Source: Methanosarcinales archaeon Methan_01
Lineage (GTDB): Archaea > Halobacteriota > Methanosarcinia > Methanotrichales > Methanotrichaceae
Reading direction: 5' to 3'
DNA length: 64,000 nucleotides
Assembly: GCA_001602645.1 (NCBI GenBank)
Contig: LUYE01000006.1
Location: forward strand, 1-64,000
Positions within the stretch are counted from its first letter, which is position 1. Each line of letters opens with the position of its first letter. Both the position numbers and the translations under genes were made by a program. A model generated the notes under the pieces. It had not been told where the DNA came from. It saw only the letters and a program-made list of their open reading frames with translations, and did no database searches. Below, piece by piece: positions 26,794 to 35,545 of this stretch.

Positions 26794-26967
26794 ATGAAAT
26801 GTCAAATCTGTGCTGTCGAGAAGGAGACGCTGCCCGTAAAAGCCAAGCAAGCGACGATACACGGCCTCAAGGACACTGTTTTTCAAGTATGTAAAGAATG
26901 TCTCGAAGCTGCTCACAAGTCCCACCTGGACAAGGAATTTCTTCTCAAGAAGGGAGGGGCGGGATAG
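26794..26967 (+). CDS. Mini zinc-ribbon protein
   Basis: This 57-residue protein has two cysteine pairs, CQIC near the N-terminus and CKEC about 30 residues later, spaced as in a treble-clef or zinc-ribbon fold. The rest is basic and helical, ending in EFLLKKGGAG. The ATG at 26794 is favoured because GGTGA (26784-26788), which also contains the ubiX stop, sits five bases upstream. I know of no function; such proteins are often adaptors or DNA/RNA binders. Its tight packing behind ubiX suggests co-expression. Confidence 0.75.
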   Translation: MKCQICAVEKETLPVKAKQATIHGLKDTVFQVCKECLEAAHKSHLDKEFLLKKGGAG

Positions 26968-27168
26968 AGGTCGTCACATCAAGCCCGAATATCGTCGTCG
27001 GTTGCTGAAGGAGACTTTCCTACTTCGAGAGACCTGCCGAAGTTCGGTCGGAATGGATGATCGGCTTTGATGATCGATGACGGCGGTCTCTGACGGGACG
27101 GTCTCGGATAAACTTAAATTCGGGATGGTTCGTAGCTCATACGCAATACCAATTCGAGGCATGATAAT

Positions 27169-28773
27169 TTGACACCATTTATTGAGATCCGGGACTTGAC
27201 AGTGCGGTTTGGCGAAGTTGAAGCTCTCCGCCATGTCAATTTGGAGATCGAAGAGGGAGAGTCTCTCGGCATTCTGGGAAGGAGCGGATCGGGGAAGAGC
27301 GTCCTTCTCCACGTCCTCCGAGGGGTCGAGCCCTTCGAGGAGATCACCGGCGAAGTGATCTACCACGTCGCAAGATGCTCCCAGTGCAACCATGTGGAGC
27401 CACCGAGCAAGGTCGGCGAAAGCTGCAGGTGCGGCGGAACCTTCCAGCCCTTCGAAGCGGACTTCGTATCTCTCGGGATCAACGATCCCAAAAGGAGAGA
27501 CGTATCTCGCAGGATCGCCATCATGCTTCAGAGGACCTTCGCCCTCTACGGCGACGAGAGGGTCATCGTCAACGTCATGCGGGCGGTGGAGGAGGCATCC
27601 GGCGGGTCGATAAGCGTCAACCGGGCGGCGGACCTCCTCGACGAGGTGAACATGTCCCACAGGATGATGCACGTGGCAAGGGAGCTCTCCGGGGGCGAGA
27701 AGCAGAGGGTGGTCCTCGCCCGGCAGCTCGCCAAGTCTCCGATGATGCTCCTCGCCGACGAGCCCTCCGGTACCTTGGACCCGAAGACCGCCGACCTCGT
27801 CCACGATAGCATAAGGCGGGCGGTAGACGACTTCAACATGACGATGATCATCACCAGCCACTGGCCGGACGTCATGGTGGAGCTGACGGACAGGGCCGTA
27901 CTCCTCGACCACGGCGAGGTCGTCTCCCTGGGCGAGCCCTCGAAGATCGCCGGGGAGTTCGTCGCCATGGCCGGGAAGATCGAAGATAGGAAGAAGACCG
28001 ACGTCGGATCGCCGATCATCCGATGCAGAGACCTCTCCAAGAGGTATATCAGCATCGACCGGGGCGTTGTCCGGGCCGTCGACGAAGTCTCCCTGGAGAT
28101 ATACGAGGGCGAGATCTTCGGCCTCGTGGGGACGAGCGGCGCCGGCAAGACCACCCTCTCCAAGATGCTGAACGGGATCGTCCTCCCCACCAGCGGGGGC
28201 ATCTGGTGCAGGGTCGGCGACGACTGGGTGGACATGACGATCCTCGGCGCAGACCAGAAGGGGAGGGCGACCAAGTACATGGGGATGCTCCACCAGGAGT
28301 ATACCCTCTACCCCTACCGGAGCGTCATAGACAACCTCACCGAGTCGATAGGGCTCTCCCTCCCCTTCGAGCTGGCCGAGAGGAAGGCGATCCACACCCT
28401 GGTGACGGTCGGCTTCTCCGAGGGTGAGGCGGAGAAGGTCCTCACCAAGAACCCCAACGAGCTGAGCGAGGGCGAGAGACATAGGGTGGCCATGGCCCAG
28501 GTCCTGATAAAGGAGCCGAGGATAGTGGTCCTGGACGAGCCGACGGGGACGATGGACCTCATCACCAAGATAGACGTCTCCAAATCGGTCCTGAACGCCA
28601 GGGAGGAGCTCGGGGAGACGTTCCTCATCGTCAGCCACGACATGGACTTCGTTCAGAACGTCTGCGACCGAGCGGCTTTGATGAGGAACGGGAAGATCGT
28701 CCACGTCGGAACGCCCGAAAGCGTCCTCTCCCTTATGACCAAAGAGGAAGAAGAGGAGATGCTGGGGAGTTAA
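27169..28773 (+). CDS. atwA: Methyl-coenzyme M reductase activation ATPase, component A2
   Basis: This soluble twin-ABC ATPase of 534 residues is needed for ATP-dependent reductive activation of methyl-coenzyme M reductase (MCR). The first nucleotide domain has GRSGSGKS (37-44), a four-cysteine insert (CSQC at 70-73, CRC at 86-88) typical of A2, LSGGEKQR and LLADEPSGTLD. The second has GTSGAGKT (about 325), LSEGERHR and VVLDEPTGTMD. There are no membrane segments. It starts at TTG 27169, with a TATA-like AAACTTAAATT near 27110-27120. The six marker genes that follow are packed closely, making this the first gene of an MCR-activation operon. Confidence 0.95.
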   Translation: MTPFIEIRDLTVRFGEVEALRHVNLEIEEGESLGILGRSGSGKSVLLHVLRGVEPFEEITGEVIYHVARCSQCNHVEPPSKVGESCRCGGTFQPFEADFVSLGINDPKRRDVSRRIAIMLQRTFALYGDERVIVNVMRAVEEASGGSISVNRAADLLDEVNMSHRMMHVARELSGGEKQRVVLARQLAKSPMMLLADEPSGTLDPKTADLVHDSIRRAVDDFNMTMIITSHWPDVMVELTDRAVLLDHGEVVSLGEPSKIAGEFVAMAGKIEDRKKTDVGSPIIRCRDLSKRYISIDRGVVRAVDEVSLEIYEGEIFGLVGTSGAGKTTLSKMLNGIVLPTSGGIWCRVGDDWVDMTILGADQKGRATKYMGMLHQEYTLYPYRSVIDNLTESIGLSLPFELAERKAIHTLVTVGFSEGEAEKVLTKNPNELSEGERHRVAMAQVLIKEPRIVVLDEPTGTMDLITKIDVSKSVLNAREELGETFLIVSHDMDFVQNVCDRAALMRNGKIVHVGTPESVLSLMTKEEEEEMLGS

Positions 28774-28775
28774 CT

Positions 28776-30302
28776 TTGAAAGTCTTTGTGGACGGCGCAG
28801 AGATCACCCTTCAGGATGGCTCGACCCTTAAGAACGCCCTGGATGCGGCGGGAGTATCGCCCCAGAAGGAGGCGATCATCGGGATCGTCAAGGGCCGTGA
28901 GGAGGAGGCCCGGGAGACCAACTCTTACTGGCTTAACACCACCAAGGGGAAGCTGAGGATAGAGCTCTTGGATACGGGCCTCCAGGATGTATGGCATCAG
29001 GCCGTCGGCCAGATATCGGGCCTCCGGGCGCGGTGGAGCGACGGCGCCGCCGTGGCCTTCGGCCCCGTGAGGACGGAGATGGCCCCCACCAGGGGTGAGA
29101 ACGAGTACGATCGGTGGGAGGTGGTCTTCGGAGCCAGCGGCTTCGAATCGGATAAGGCCCAGATAGTCTTCGCTAGGAAGAGGCACTCCGCGGCCTACGG
29201 CGCCCCCGCCGAGAACCGGGGGGTATTCGCGACGGTGGTGGGAGGAAAAGAGCTTCTGGCCAGGCTCGATATGGGCGATGCGATCCTGGACGCGGAGCCG
29301 ATCGTGGAGTGGGCTGCCCTCACGGATAAGATGGCGACCCAAGACCTCTCTCTCCCGTTGTCAGAGGGCATGGAGGTATATTCCAGGATAGAGGTCGAGC
29401 TGATGGAGGAGGCTCCCCAGGGGGCGGAGTTCTTCCTGGCGGCGACGAGGGACGGAGTCTTCGTCATCGACGCCACCTCCAGCTCCTACGCCTCCTCCGA
29501 CGTCCTTTTGGGCGAGCGGATCGAGTTTGAGAACCGCGAGCCCAGATCCGAGGGCGCCGTCACCATCAGGACCACGGGAAGGGGCCTCGGCCGGACATTC
29601 ATCTACAAGGCGGACAGGACATCCACCCCCAGCCAATCGGTGGTGGGTACCGTCACCTCCGGCATGGATCTGGTGAAGCTGGCCGAGCCAGGGATGCGGC
29701 TTCTGGCGAAGGTTAAACCCGAGAGGATCATGCTGATGGGGCTATCCCTCAAAGAGGCGGAGCGGACCGCCACCGATCGGGGCCTCGCCTTTGAGGTGAG
29801 AGGCTACACCGGCGACGACGCCGTGGTGGTGGAGCAGAGCCCTGTCACCACCATGCAAATCCTGAAAGAGGGGCGGGTATCGGTAACCTCGATCCCGGCC
29901 GATCGGATGGTCTCGATCGAGCTCTACGACGACCTCGCTCCCAAGACCCTGGACTACTTCAGGCACGTGGTGGGGCTGAAAGAGAAGCCCGTGGGTCCTC
30001 TGCCCGTCTACTTCGTCTACGAGAATACCGTCCTCTTCAAGCCCGTCATATCGGCGACGAGCTACAAGGAGATCCTCCCCGAGAACAAGCCCGTCGACGT
30101 GGTCAGGGCCGGAGAGATCGGGGTCACCAACCAGGCGGCGAAGAACGCTGGCCTCGTGGGGGTAAAGCTGGAGGACGACCCTCGATACGGACCCTCGGGG
30201 GAGAAGTTCCTCGCGACCAACATCGTCGGTCGGATCCTCGACCTGGAGAAGCTCCGGGACGTCAAGGAGGAGGAGACCGTTTACGTTCTGGAGGTGCGAT
30301 AG
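28776..30302 (+). CDS. mmp3: Methanogenesis marker protein 3
   Basis: The 508-residue protein matches the marker-3 family, which is universal in methanogens and absent elsewhere. The N-terminus (MKVFVDGAEITLQDGSTL) looks like a small beta-grasp domain. The centre has repeated beta stretches including FATVVGGKELLARLDMGD, and the C-terminal third has IPADRMVSIELYDDLAPKTL and a cyclophilin-like feel. I recall component A3a, the protein fraction that activates MCR with A2, being reported to contain marker proteins 3, 7 and 17. It begins three bases after atwA; the start codon is TTG. Confidence 0.92.
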   Translation: MKVFVDGAEITLQDGSTLKNALDAAGVSPQKEAIIGIVKGREEEARETNSYWLNTTKGKLRIELLDTGLQDVWHQAVGQISGLRARWSDGAAVAFGPVRTEMAPTRGENEYDRWEVVFGASGFESDKAQIVFARKRHSAAYGAPAENRGVFATVVGGKELLARLDMGDAILDAEPIVEWAALTDKMATQDLSLPLSEGMEVYSRIEVELMEEAPQGAEFFLAATRDGVFVIDATSSSYASSDVLLGERIEFENREPRSEGAVTIRTTGRGLGRTFIYKADRTSTPSQSVVGTVTSGMDLVKLAEPGMRLLAKVKPERIMLMGLSLKEAERTATDRGLAFEVRGYTGDDAVVVEQSPVTTMQILKEGRVSVTSIPADRMVSIELYDDLAPKTLDYFRHVVGLKEKPVGPLPVYFVYENTVLFKPVISATSYKEILPENKPVDVVRAGEIGVTNQAAKNAGLVGVKLEDDPRYGPSGEKFLATNIVGRILDLEKLRDVKEEETVYVLEVR

Positions 30303-30728
30303 GTGAAGGCTACCAAGTACGTCGTGACGAGCCAGGAATCCGACGTCCTCCCCTCCGACATCGCTCTCAAGATATACGAGCTGGGCCGGGATATCAACGT
30401 CAAAGAGACCTGCTTTGGCGTCATCATCGATGGCGAGGAGGAGGACATCAGGGCGACGGTGGAAGAGCTGAGGAAGATGGACGAGAGCAACATCTTCATC
30501 AAAGACCGGGGCTTTCCGCCCGGGGATCCCAGAAGGTGTCGGGGCCACCGGGGCGGCGGAGCCAGGCCCGGCTTCTACATGATGCAGCACGAGTCCGAGA
30601 TCCTCCCCCTGATATCCCGGGCCCTCGAAGCCGATCTCCGGGGCGAGGAGGCCCCTCTCCCGATCGAGGCGAAGAAGCGGCCGGGGTTGGAGGAGCTGGA
30701 AGAGATGATAAACGAGGAATTTTCCTGA
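30303..30728 (+). CDS. mmp6: Methanogenesis marker protein 6
   Basis: This 141-residue methanogen-specific protein has family blocks VVTSQESDVLPSDIALKIYE at the start and FIKDRGFPPGDPRRCRGHRG near residue 65. The latter is basic and Gly-rich with one Cys, followed by ARPGFYMMQHESEILPLI. The GTG start directly abuts the stop of mmp3, indicating coupled translation. The biochemical role is not known; constant clustering with mmp3, mmp5, atwA and mcr genes across methanogens points to MCR maturation or activation. Confidence 0.9.
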   Translation: MKATKYVVTSQESDVLPSDIALKIYELGRDINVKETCFGVIIDGEEEDIRATVEELRKMDESNIFIKDRGFPPGDPRRCRGHRGGGARPGFYMMQHESEILPLISRALEADLRGEEAPLPIEAKKRPGLEELEEMINEEFS

Positions 30729-30737
30729 GGTTGGTTC

Positions 30738-31175
30738 ATGGTCAAAGTCATGGTTTACCCCCCCACCAGCATGATCCTGTCAGACCTCGTCGAAAGGACG
30801 GGTCACGAGGCGCTGGTGGTATCAAAAGAGGTCAGAAAGAAGGTCAACACCGCTGGTCTCGACTCCCCGCCCCTGAACATGACCCCGGAGGACCCGAAGA
30901 AGGGGCTGAAGTACGCCGCCGTCGACGTCCCCTCGGGGGTGAGGGGGAGGATGTCCCTCCTCGGTCCGATGATCGAGGAGGCGGAGGCCGCCATCGTCGT
31001 ATTGAACGACCGATGCACCCTGGGGTGTACCGGATGCGCCAGGACCAACGAGCTGACCCGCTTCCTCCTCAGGACGAAGCGGATCCCCCTCCTGGAGCTG
31101 GAATATCCCGGGGATGAGCTTGCTGCGCGGCGGTTCGTCTCAAGAATCCGGGAGTTTCTGGAGGGGTTGAGTTGA
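30738..31175 (+). CDS. mmp5: Methanogenesis marker protein 5
   Basis: This 145-residue methanogen-specific protein begins [19 protein letters not shown]. Its most telling feature is [13 protein letters not shown] near residue 94, a CxxxCxxC motif that could bind an iron-sulfur cluster or metal. There is no other radical SAM architecture. The ATG follows mmp6 by nine bases with GAGG upstream, and the 3' end overlaps mmp15 in a TTGA. Function is unknown. Confidence 0.9.
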   Translation: MVKVMVYPPTSMILSDLVERTGHEALVVSKEVRKKVNTAGLDSPPLNMTPEDPKKGLKYAAVDVPSGVRGRMSLLGPMIEEAEAAIVVLNDRCTLGCTGCARTNELTRFLLRTKRIPLLELEYPGDELAARRFVSRIREFLEGLS

Positions 31176-32398
31176 TCAGGATAGCCCAGCTCTCCTGCGG
31201 CCCCGAGTACAGCGGGGTCCAGCAGGAGCTGGAGAAGGCCGCCGAGATGGTGGGGGCCGAGCTGGTCTTCCCCGAGGTCTCCCTCGACGACGTCCGGAAC
31301 GTAGAGGAGAGGTTCGGGATCGAGGTGGCGAGCGGCGACCTGAACCTCGCCATGGCCAGGGCCACCAGGATCGTGGAGAACACCGACCTCGCCGACGCCG
31401 TCTTCGTCGCGACCTGCTTTCGGTGCGCCGAGGGGGCCATCGTTCGAAGTGAGCTACGGAAGTACATCCATGAGAACTCCAGGATCCCCGTCCTCAGCTA
31501 CTCCTTCACTGAGAGAACGAAGGCCGAGACCCTCCTCACGAGGATGGAGGCCCTCGTCACCACCGCCAAGTTCAAGGGGCTCTTATCCCGGGAGAGGCAG
31601 ACCGGCCTAACCGCCGGGATCGACTCCGGCTCGACGACGACCAAGGCGGTGGTGATGAGGGATAACAAGGTGATAGGGACCGGATGGGGCCCCACCACCG
31701 AGGTTCTGAAGAGCGCCGAGCAGGCGTACAACGCCGCCCTCGAATCGGCGGGGGTCGAGAGGAACGAGATCGAGGCGCTGGGGACGACCGGATACGGCCG
31801 CCACCTCGTCGGCAAGGAGTTCGGCGCGAAGCTTATCCAGGAGGAGATCACCGTCAACTCCAAGGGGGCGGTCTTCCTGGCGGACGCCCAGAGGGGAAAC
31901 GCCACGGTGATCGATATCGGAGGGATGGACAACAAGGCGATATCCGTCCAAGACGGGGTCCCCGGGACCTTCACCATGGGCGGGATCTGCGCCGGGGCCT
32001 CGGGAAGGTTTCTGGAGCTGACGGCCAAAAGGCTCGGCGTCGAGATAACGGAGCTCGGGAAGCTCGCCCTGAAGGGAGACCATCGGAACGTCCCCATGAA
32101 CAGCTACTGCATCGTCTTCGGAACCCAGAGCCTGGTCAACAGCCTCTCGACGGGGTCCAGGCCCGAGGACGTGGCGATGGCCGCCTGCCACAGCGTCGCC
32201 GAGCAGGTCTTCGAGCAGCAGCTCCAGGAGGTGGAGGTGAAGGAGCCGGTGATCATGGTGGGGGGGACCTCCCTGATCGAGGGGCTCCCGCGGGCGATGG
32301 AGGGCCTTCTGGGGCTGAAGGTGACCGTCCCAGAATACGCCCAGTACATCGGTTGTGTCGGAGCAAGCCTCCTCGTCTCGGGGCTCGTGGAGGATTGA
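31172..32398 (+). CDS. mmp15: Methanogenesis marker protein 15 (BadF/BcrA-type ATPase)
   Basis: The protein has 408 residues. The C-terminal 260 form an ASKHA ATPase: [14 protein letters not shown] (phosphate 1, near residue 150), [12 protein letters not shown] (phosphate 2) and [12 protein letters not shown] (adenosine). [11 protein letters not shown] and [10 protein letters not shown] sit where 2-hydroxyacyl-CoA dehydratase activases hold the two cysteines that ligate a 4Fe-4S cluster between subunits, so this protein may push electrons to low potential with ATP. The N-terminal domain has Cys 10 and CFRC near 74. The TTG start overlaps mmp5. The role is unproven, but ATP-driven electron delivery for MCR activation is a sensible hypothesis. 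Confidence 0.92.
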   Translation: MIRIAQLSCGPEYSGVQQELEKAAEMVGAELVFPEVSLDDVRNVEERFGIEVASGDLNLAMARATRIVENTDLADAVFVATCFRCAEGAIVRSELRKYIHENSRIPVLSYSFTERTKAETLLTRMEALVTTAKFKGLLSRERQTGLTAGIDSGSTTTKAVVMRDNKVIGTGWGPTTEVLKSAEQAYNAALESAGVERNEIEALGTTGYGRHLVGKEFGAKLIQEEITVNSKGAVFLADAQRGNATVIDIGGMDNKAISVQDGVPGTFTMGGICAGASGRFLELTAKRLGVEITELGKLALKGDHRNVPMNSYCIVFGTQSLVNSLSTGSRPEDVAMAACHSVAEQVFEQQLQEVEVKEPVIMVGGTSLIEGLPRAMEGLLGLKVTVPEYAQYIGCVGASLLVSGLVED

Positions 32399-32399
32399 G

Positions 32400-32975
32400 A
32401 TGGAGATGGACCCCCTCGAGGTCTTCGAGGTCGAGATGCCCGGCGAGGAGTACGGCGCCGAGAAGTATCGGGAGATCATCATGGACATCCTCCAGGACCT
32501 GGGGCTGATCAGGTCGATCGGGAGGCTCTACGTCTACGTCGAGATAGGGGTCCCCTACTTCGCCGTCTACGGGATGATCCGGGGGAAGCTCCCTCCCCTC
32601 AGGGTGCGGGACGTCGGCGATCTGGTGGCTGCCGAGGGCGGTTATCAGATCACCGTGGAGGACGAGGAGCACATGGCCGGCCTCATCCGGGCCCTCTGGG
32701 AGGCCTACGGCCGGGAGAAGGTCGAGCAGCCCGACAGAAACGTTCTGGTGGTCCTATCGGATGAGTCCCCCGAGGAGCTGGTGGTGGCGGATCTGGAGAC
32801 GGAGTTTCGACGGGACCTGATGGACGCCCTCGTCAGGATAGCCCCCGAGGGATTCAGGAACCGGAGGAACGAGATGGGCAAAGATAGCTTCTTCTTCCTG
32901 GCGGCGGAGGAGACGATAAAGCCCGAGCTCCTCGCCGAGGCGAAGGAGAAGATCGGAGGCATGCGAGATGCTTGA
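32400..32975 (+). CDS. mmp17: Methanogenesis marker protein 17
   Basis: This 191-residue methanogen-specific protein starts MEMDPLEVFEVEMPGEEYG. ATG 32400 is preferred over a frame reaching back to 32355 inside mmp15, since GTGGAGG precedes it. It is an acidic, mixed alpha/beta protein without cysteines or membrane segments. Marker 17 was reported, as I recall, among the proteins of MCR-activating component A3a together with markers 3 and 7 and McrC. It overlaps mmp7 by eight bases. Confidence 0.9.
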   Translation: MEMDPLEVFEVEMPGEEYGAEKYREIIMDILQDLGLIRSIGRLYVYVEIGVPYFAVYGMIRGKLPPLRVRDVGDLVAAEGGYQITVEDEEHMAGLIRALWEAYGREKVEQPDRNVLVVLSDESPEELVVADLETEFRRDLMDALVRIAPEGFRNRRNEMGKDSFFFLAAEETIKPELLAEAKEKIGGMRDA

Positions 32976-33891
32976 TCCCGTGATGTTCACCGGCGGCGTC
33001 TACAAGCACGACCTGGTGACGGAGCTCGTCGAGGATCTGGGGGGCTACCTCCTCCAGAAGAACGTCACCCAGAGCGAGGTGATCCTTCTGATGCTCGTCC
33101 CCCACGAGGACATGCAGGTCCTGGAGGCGTTGACCAAGGAGCTGAAGGGGAAGCTCGAAAGGGCTCCCCTCGCGGGGACGGAGATCGCCGTGGTGACCCC
33201 GACCCTAGCCATCCATCACCTCCCCCACCCCGCCTGCGACGTCGCCGAGTACCTCCGGAGGCACGGGGCGAAGAGCAACATGATAGGGATGAGCCGGGGG
33301 GTCGCGAAGAAGATCGCTCAGATCGACGAGTACGAAACGACCCTCATCAACGAGCACGACGCCGTCGTCTTCACCTTCGGGAACTTCGCCGACTGCATCC
33401 TCAAGAAGGAGCACCTTTACAGAGCCCTCACCATCCCCGTCATCGTCACCGGCGGCCCCGAGATGAGGAAGGAGGACCTTCCCTACGCCTTCGAGTACGT
33501 CCCGAACGTCGGCCGGATCGCCCACCGGTCCCGGAAGGCGACGGAGATCGGAAGCCTCGACAACATCGTCGCCGCGGTGGGGAGAGCCCTCGACAGCGTT
33601 CGCGCCTCGATCTTCAAGGATCCCCTCACCACCACCCCCCCGAGGGTGATGGACGCGGTGAGGGAGCAGGTCCCCGATGTCCTTTCGTCCCATTCGCCCC
33701 TCCCGATAGCCCTCAACCTCAACGGCCTGAGGATAAAGCTTCCTTACGATGAATATCACGAGGCTGTGGCGGGCGTCAGGTTTGAGGAGGGGGTAACCCT
33801 GGGGGAGATAGCCAAGGTGATGCCGTCGAGGATGAAGGACTATATACTCGTCCGGATATTGCCCGTCTCTGAAACCGGCTTTGTCGTCTAG
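32968..33891 (+). CDS. mmp7: Methanogenesis marker protein 7
   Basis: This 307-residue methanogen-specific protein opens with MFTGGVYKHDLVTELVEDLG. HHLPHPACDVAEYLRRHG (near 79) contains a Cys, and FTFGNFADCILKKEHLYRAL (near 128) another. Marker 7 is, from memory, a proven part of the MCR activation machinery and close to McrC in that complex. It ends the marker cassette; a CxxC AhpD-like gene follows after nine bases. The ATG overlaps mmp17. Confidence 0.92.
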   Translation: MLDPVMFTGGVYKHDLVTELVEDLGGYLLQKNVTQSEVILLMLVPHEDMQVLEALTKELKGKLERAPLAGTEIAVVTPTLAIHHLPHPACDVAEYLRRHGAKSNMIGMSRGVAKKIAQIDEYETTLINEHDAVVFTFGNFADCILKKEHLYRALTIPVIVTGGPEMRKEDLPYAFEYVPNVGRIAHRSRKATEIGSLDNIVAAVGRALDSVRASIFKDPLTTTPPRVMDAVREQVPDVLSSHSPLPIALNLNGLRIKLPYDEYHEAVAGVRFEEGVTLGEIAKVMPSRMKDYILVRILPVSETGFVV

Positions 33892-33900
33892 GTGAGATGA

Positions 33901-34344
33901 ATGAGTTTTGAAGAAGATCTGGAGAGGATCCTCGATAAGGGCACTGAACAGACGGCGGAGGATATGCTCGCCTCCATCGAGAAGGCGTACGGCGAGGTCC
34001 CTTATATATTCGGGTTCATGAAGGACAAACCCGAGCTCCTGGTGACGAAGATCCTTCACAACAACGCCATCATAAGAAGCTCTCAGGCCCTGGACATGGA
34101 GACCCAAGAGCTGATATCCATCGCCGTCGCCGCGGCGATCCGGTGCAGCCACTGCCTCAAGCTCCACATCAGGGTCGCGAAACGGATGGGGGTAACCGAC
34201 GACGAGATCGGCGCCGCCCTCCTCATCGCCGGGAACATCGCCAACGCCACCGTCCTCGCCATGGCCACGAGAGAGCTGAACGAAGAGAAAGGGATCTGCC
34301 CCGTCTGCCAGGTGAGCGGGAACGGAGACCCGATAGACATCTGA
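33901..34344 (+). CDS. Carboxymuconolactone decarboxylase/AhpD-like protein
   Basis: This 147-residue helical protein of the CMD/AhpD fold has CSHCLKLHIRVAKRMG near residue 81, which supplies the redox CxxC and following His typical of AhpD. A second CPVC pair lies near the C-terminus, unusual for the family. Such proteins act as thiol-disulfide or peroxide-related reductases. Placement nine bases after the MCR-activation cassette suggests it could protect or reduce thiols in that oxygen-sensitive system, but that is inference. Confidence 0.87.
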   Translation: MSFEEDLERILDKGTEQTAEDMLASIEKAYGEVPYIFGFMKDKPELLVTKILHNNAIIRSSQALDMETQELISIAVAAAIRCSHCLKLHIRVAKRMGVTDDEIGAALLIAGNIANATVLAMATRELNEEKGICPVCQVSGNGDPIDI

Positions 34345-34604
34345 TCGGCGTCTTCGATGCAACTGTGGTAATTAAGTAGCAGCCCACTAAGAGGATTTCG
34401 ATTAACCTCTGGCTAAGCGTCCCAATTAAATTTGGGATCTAGAGGGGGTATTCGGAATCCTCAGTAGTTGTTCGGTATGGTAGTATTCTCACATTGAGAT
34501 AAAATCATGGGAGCCGCCAACCAGTTCTGGCGAAATGTCTCCTGCCCAGGCTGCAAAGGGCCTCAAAATACGTAATACCGTCTTAATATTTTTCTTGATA
34601 GTTC
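34345..34604. other. Intergenic region with terminator-like repeats
   Basis: This is AT-rich sequence after the marker operon. AGAGG...CCTCT (near 34390-34410) and TCCCAA...TTGGGA (near 34419-34437) are short inverted repeats that may end the upstream transcript. I see no coding frame here. Confidence 0.4.
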
Positions 34605-34620
34605 AGAACGTTTATATATT
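34605..34620 (+). promoter_or_regulatory. Strong archaeal promoter
   Basis: GAACG followed by TTTATATATT (34611-34620) is a near-consensus TATA box. Transcription would start about 34640, exactly where the three-hairpin leader begins. Confidence 0.7.
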
Positions 34621-34640
34621 AGTAATCGGAGATGGTCATC

Positions 34641-34713
34641 CGGGGTGCTGAGACCCCGATTCCTAGTGGCGGCTTATGGTGCCACCCGACTCTGACGGTA
34701 AGCAAAATGTCGG
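34641..34713 (+). ncRNA. Candidate structured leader RNA (three consecutive hairpins)
   Basis: Three perfect stems follow each other with little spacer: CGGGGT/ACCCCG (34641-34646, 34653-34658) with a six-base loop; GTGGC/GCCAC (34666-34670, 34681-34685); and CCGAC/GTCGG (34686-34690, 34709-34713) with an 18-base loop. They start at the predicted transcription start and lie about 60 bases before the ribosome binding site of the Cys-rich gene. I could not match this to a riboswitch class that I know. It may be a cis-regulatory element or a small RNA. Confidence 0.5.
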
Positions 34714-34774
34714 ACGGAAGAGAAACTGGCCTCGACACTATTCCGAGTAGGGATGTAATACGAGGTGGATATAA

Positions 34775-35482
34775 ATGAGCAAAAAAGCCCTTGCGGCCAT
34801 CGCGTTTCTGGCGATGGCGGTCCTCTCAGTGAGCTATGGGGTGCTGGCTGAAGAGACCGAAGAACTCCAACCTGAGAAGAACGTCACATTCATGTTCGTG
34901 CAGACCGCCCAGTCTGGCACGCTCATCCCGGTGGAGGGGATGGATAACCTCTACACCCTGACTCTCATGGGTGTCGCCCCCCAGACGATCGCCTTCTCGG
35001 ACCGACCTGAGAGGATCGTGGTCCAGGCGCCGATGCAGCAGTTCCTAGACGGAATGTGCTTCTCATGTGATAATCCGCCAAACGCTGCCATAGAGATCCT
35101 GGATGCAGATGGGGACGAGGACCTAGCAGTGGTGGAACTCTTCGATCCCGTCTACGACGCTGCCAACCAAACACTCCAGTACAACGTGAGCTTCCTGGAA
35201 CTACCGGATCTCAGCTATGCCGTGTTCAACGAGCGTGCTGACGAGGCCCTGCCGGAGACCTTCGGCTCAGCTGCTCTGTTTATCGATGATTGCAAAGATG
35301 GCGCTGTGGAGTGCAACAAAGGCCCTTATACATGGTCAGAATATTGTGGCAAAATCAAGACGGGCTGTTGTTGGGATTGGTCAGACTTTTGTTGTGAGAT
35401 GTGCCACGACCCCGATTATTACGAGGATGCATGTGAGAAGAAATACGGCTCAAGCTGCATAACTCTTAGGGATATGTGCTAG
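34775..35482 (+). CDS. Secreted cysteine-rich protein
   Basis: The protein has 235 residues. A signal peptide (KKALAAIAFLAMAVLSVSYG) is followed by an acidic, strand-rich domain (about 30-170) with one CFSC pair near residue 95. The C-terminal 65 residues contain eleven cysteines, including two CC pairs in GCCWDWSDFCCEMCHDPDYY. Outside the cell these would form disulfides or bind metal. I recognise no family. The gene is less GC-rich than the core genome and stands alone behind its own strong promoter and structured leader, with GAGGTGG before the ATG and a terminator hairpin after it. Confidence 0.75.
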   Translation: MSKKALAAIAFLAMAVLSVSYGVLAEETEELQPEKNVTFMFVQTAQSGTLIPVEGMDNLYTLTLMGVAPQTIAFSDRPERIVVQAPMQQFLDGMCFSCDNPPNAAIEILDADGDEDLAVVELFDPVYDAANQTLQYNVSFLELPDLSYAVFNERADEALPETFGSAALFIDDCKDGAVECNKGPYTWSEYCGKIKTGCCWDWSDFCCEMCHDPDYYEDACEKKYGSSCITLRDMC

Positions 35483-35522
35483 TAGCGTATAAAATCGAAA
35501 AACGGTCAAGTTGCGCCGGCGC

Positions 35523-35545
35523 ACCCCGCAGCAGAGCTGCGGGGT
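35523..35545 (+). terminator. Terminator hairpin after the Cys-rich gene
   Basis: ACCCCGCAG (35523-35531) and CTGCGGGGT (35537-35545) form a perfect nine-base stem with a CAGAG loop, 40 bases after the stop codon. Confidence 0.7.

Noticed and set aside
26974-28704. A 576-codon minus-strand frame opposite atwA
   Set aside because: Composition is a mirror of the ABC ATPase, with no domain signal; atwA on the plus strand is unambiguous.
34641-34713. TPP, cobalamin or manganese riboswitch
   Set aside because: The CUGAGA-like sequence in the first loop recalls TPP, but the rest of the TPP core is missing, and no cobalamin or yybP-type conserved core is present.
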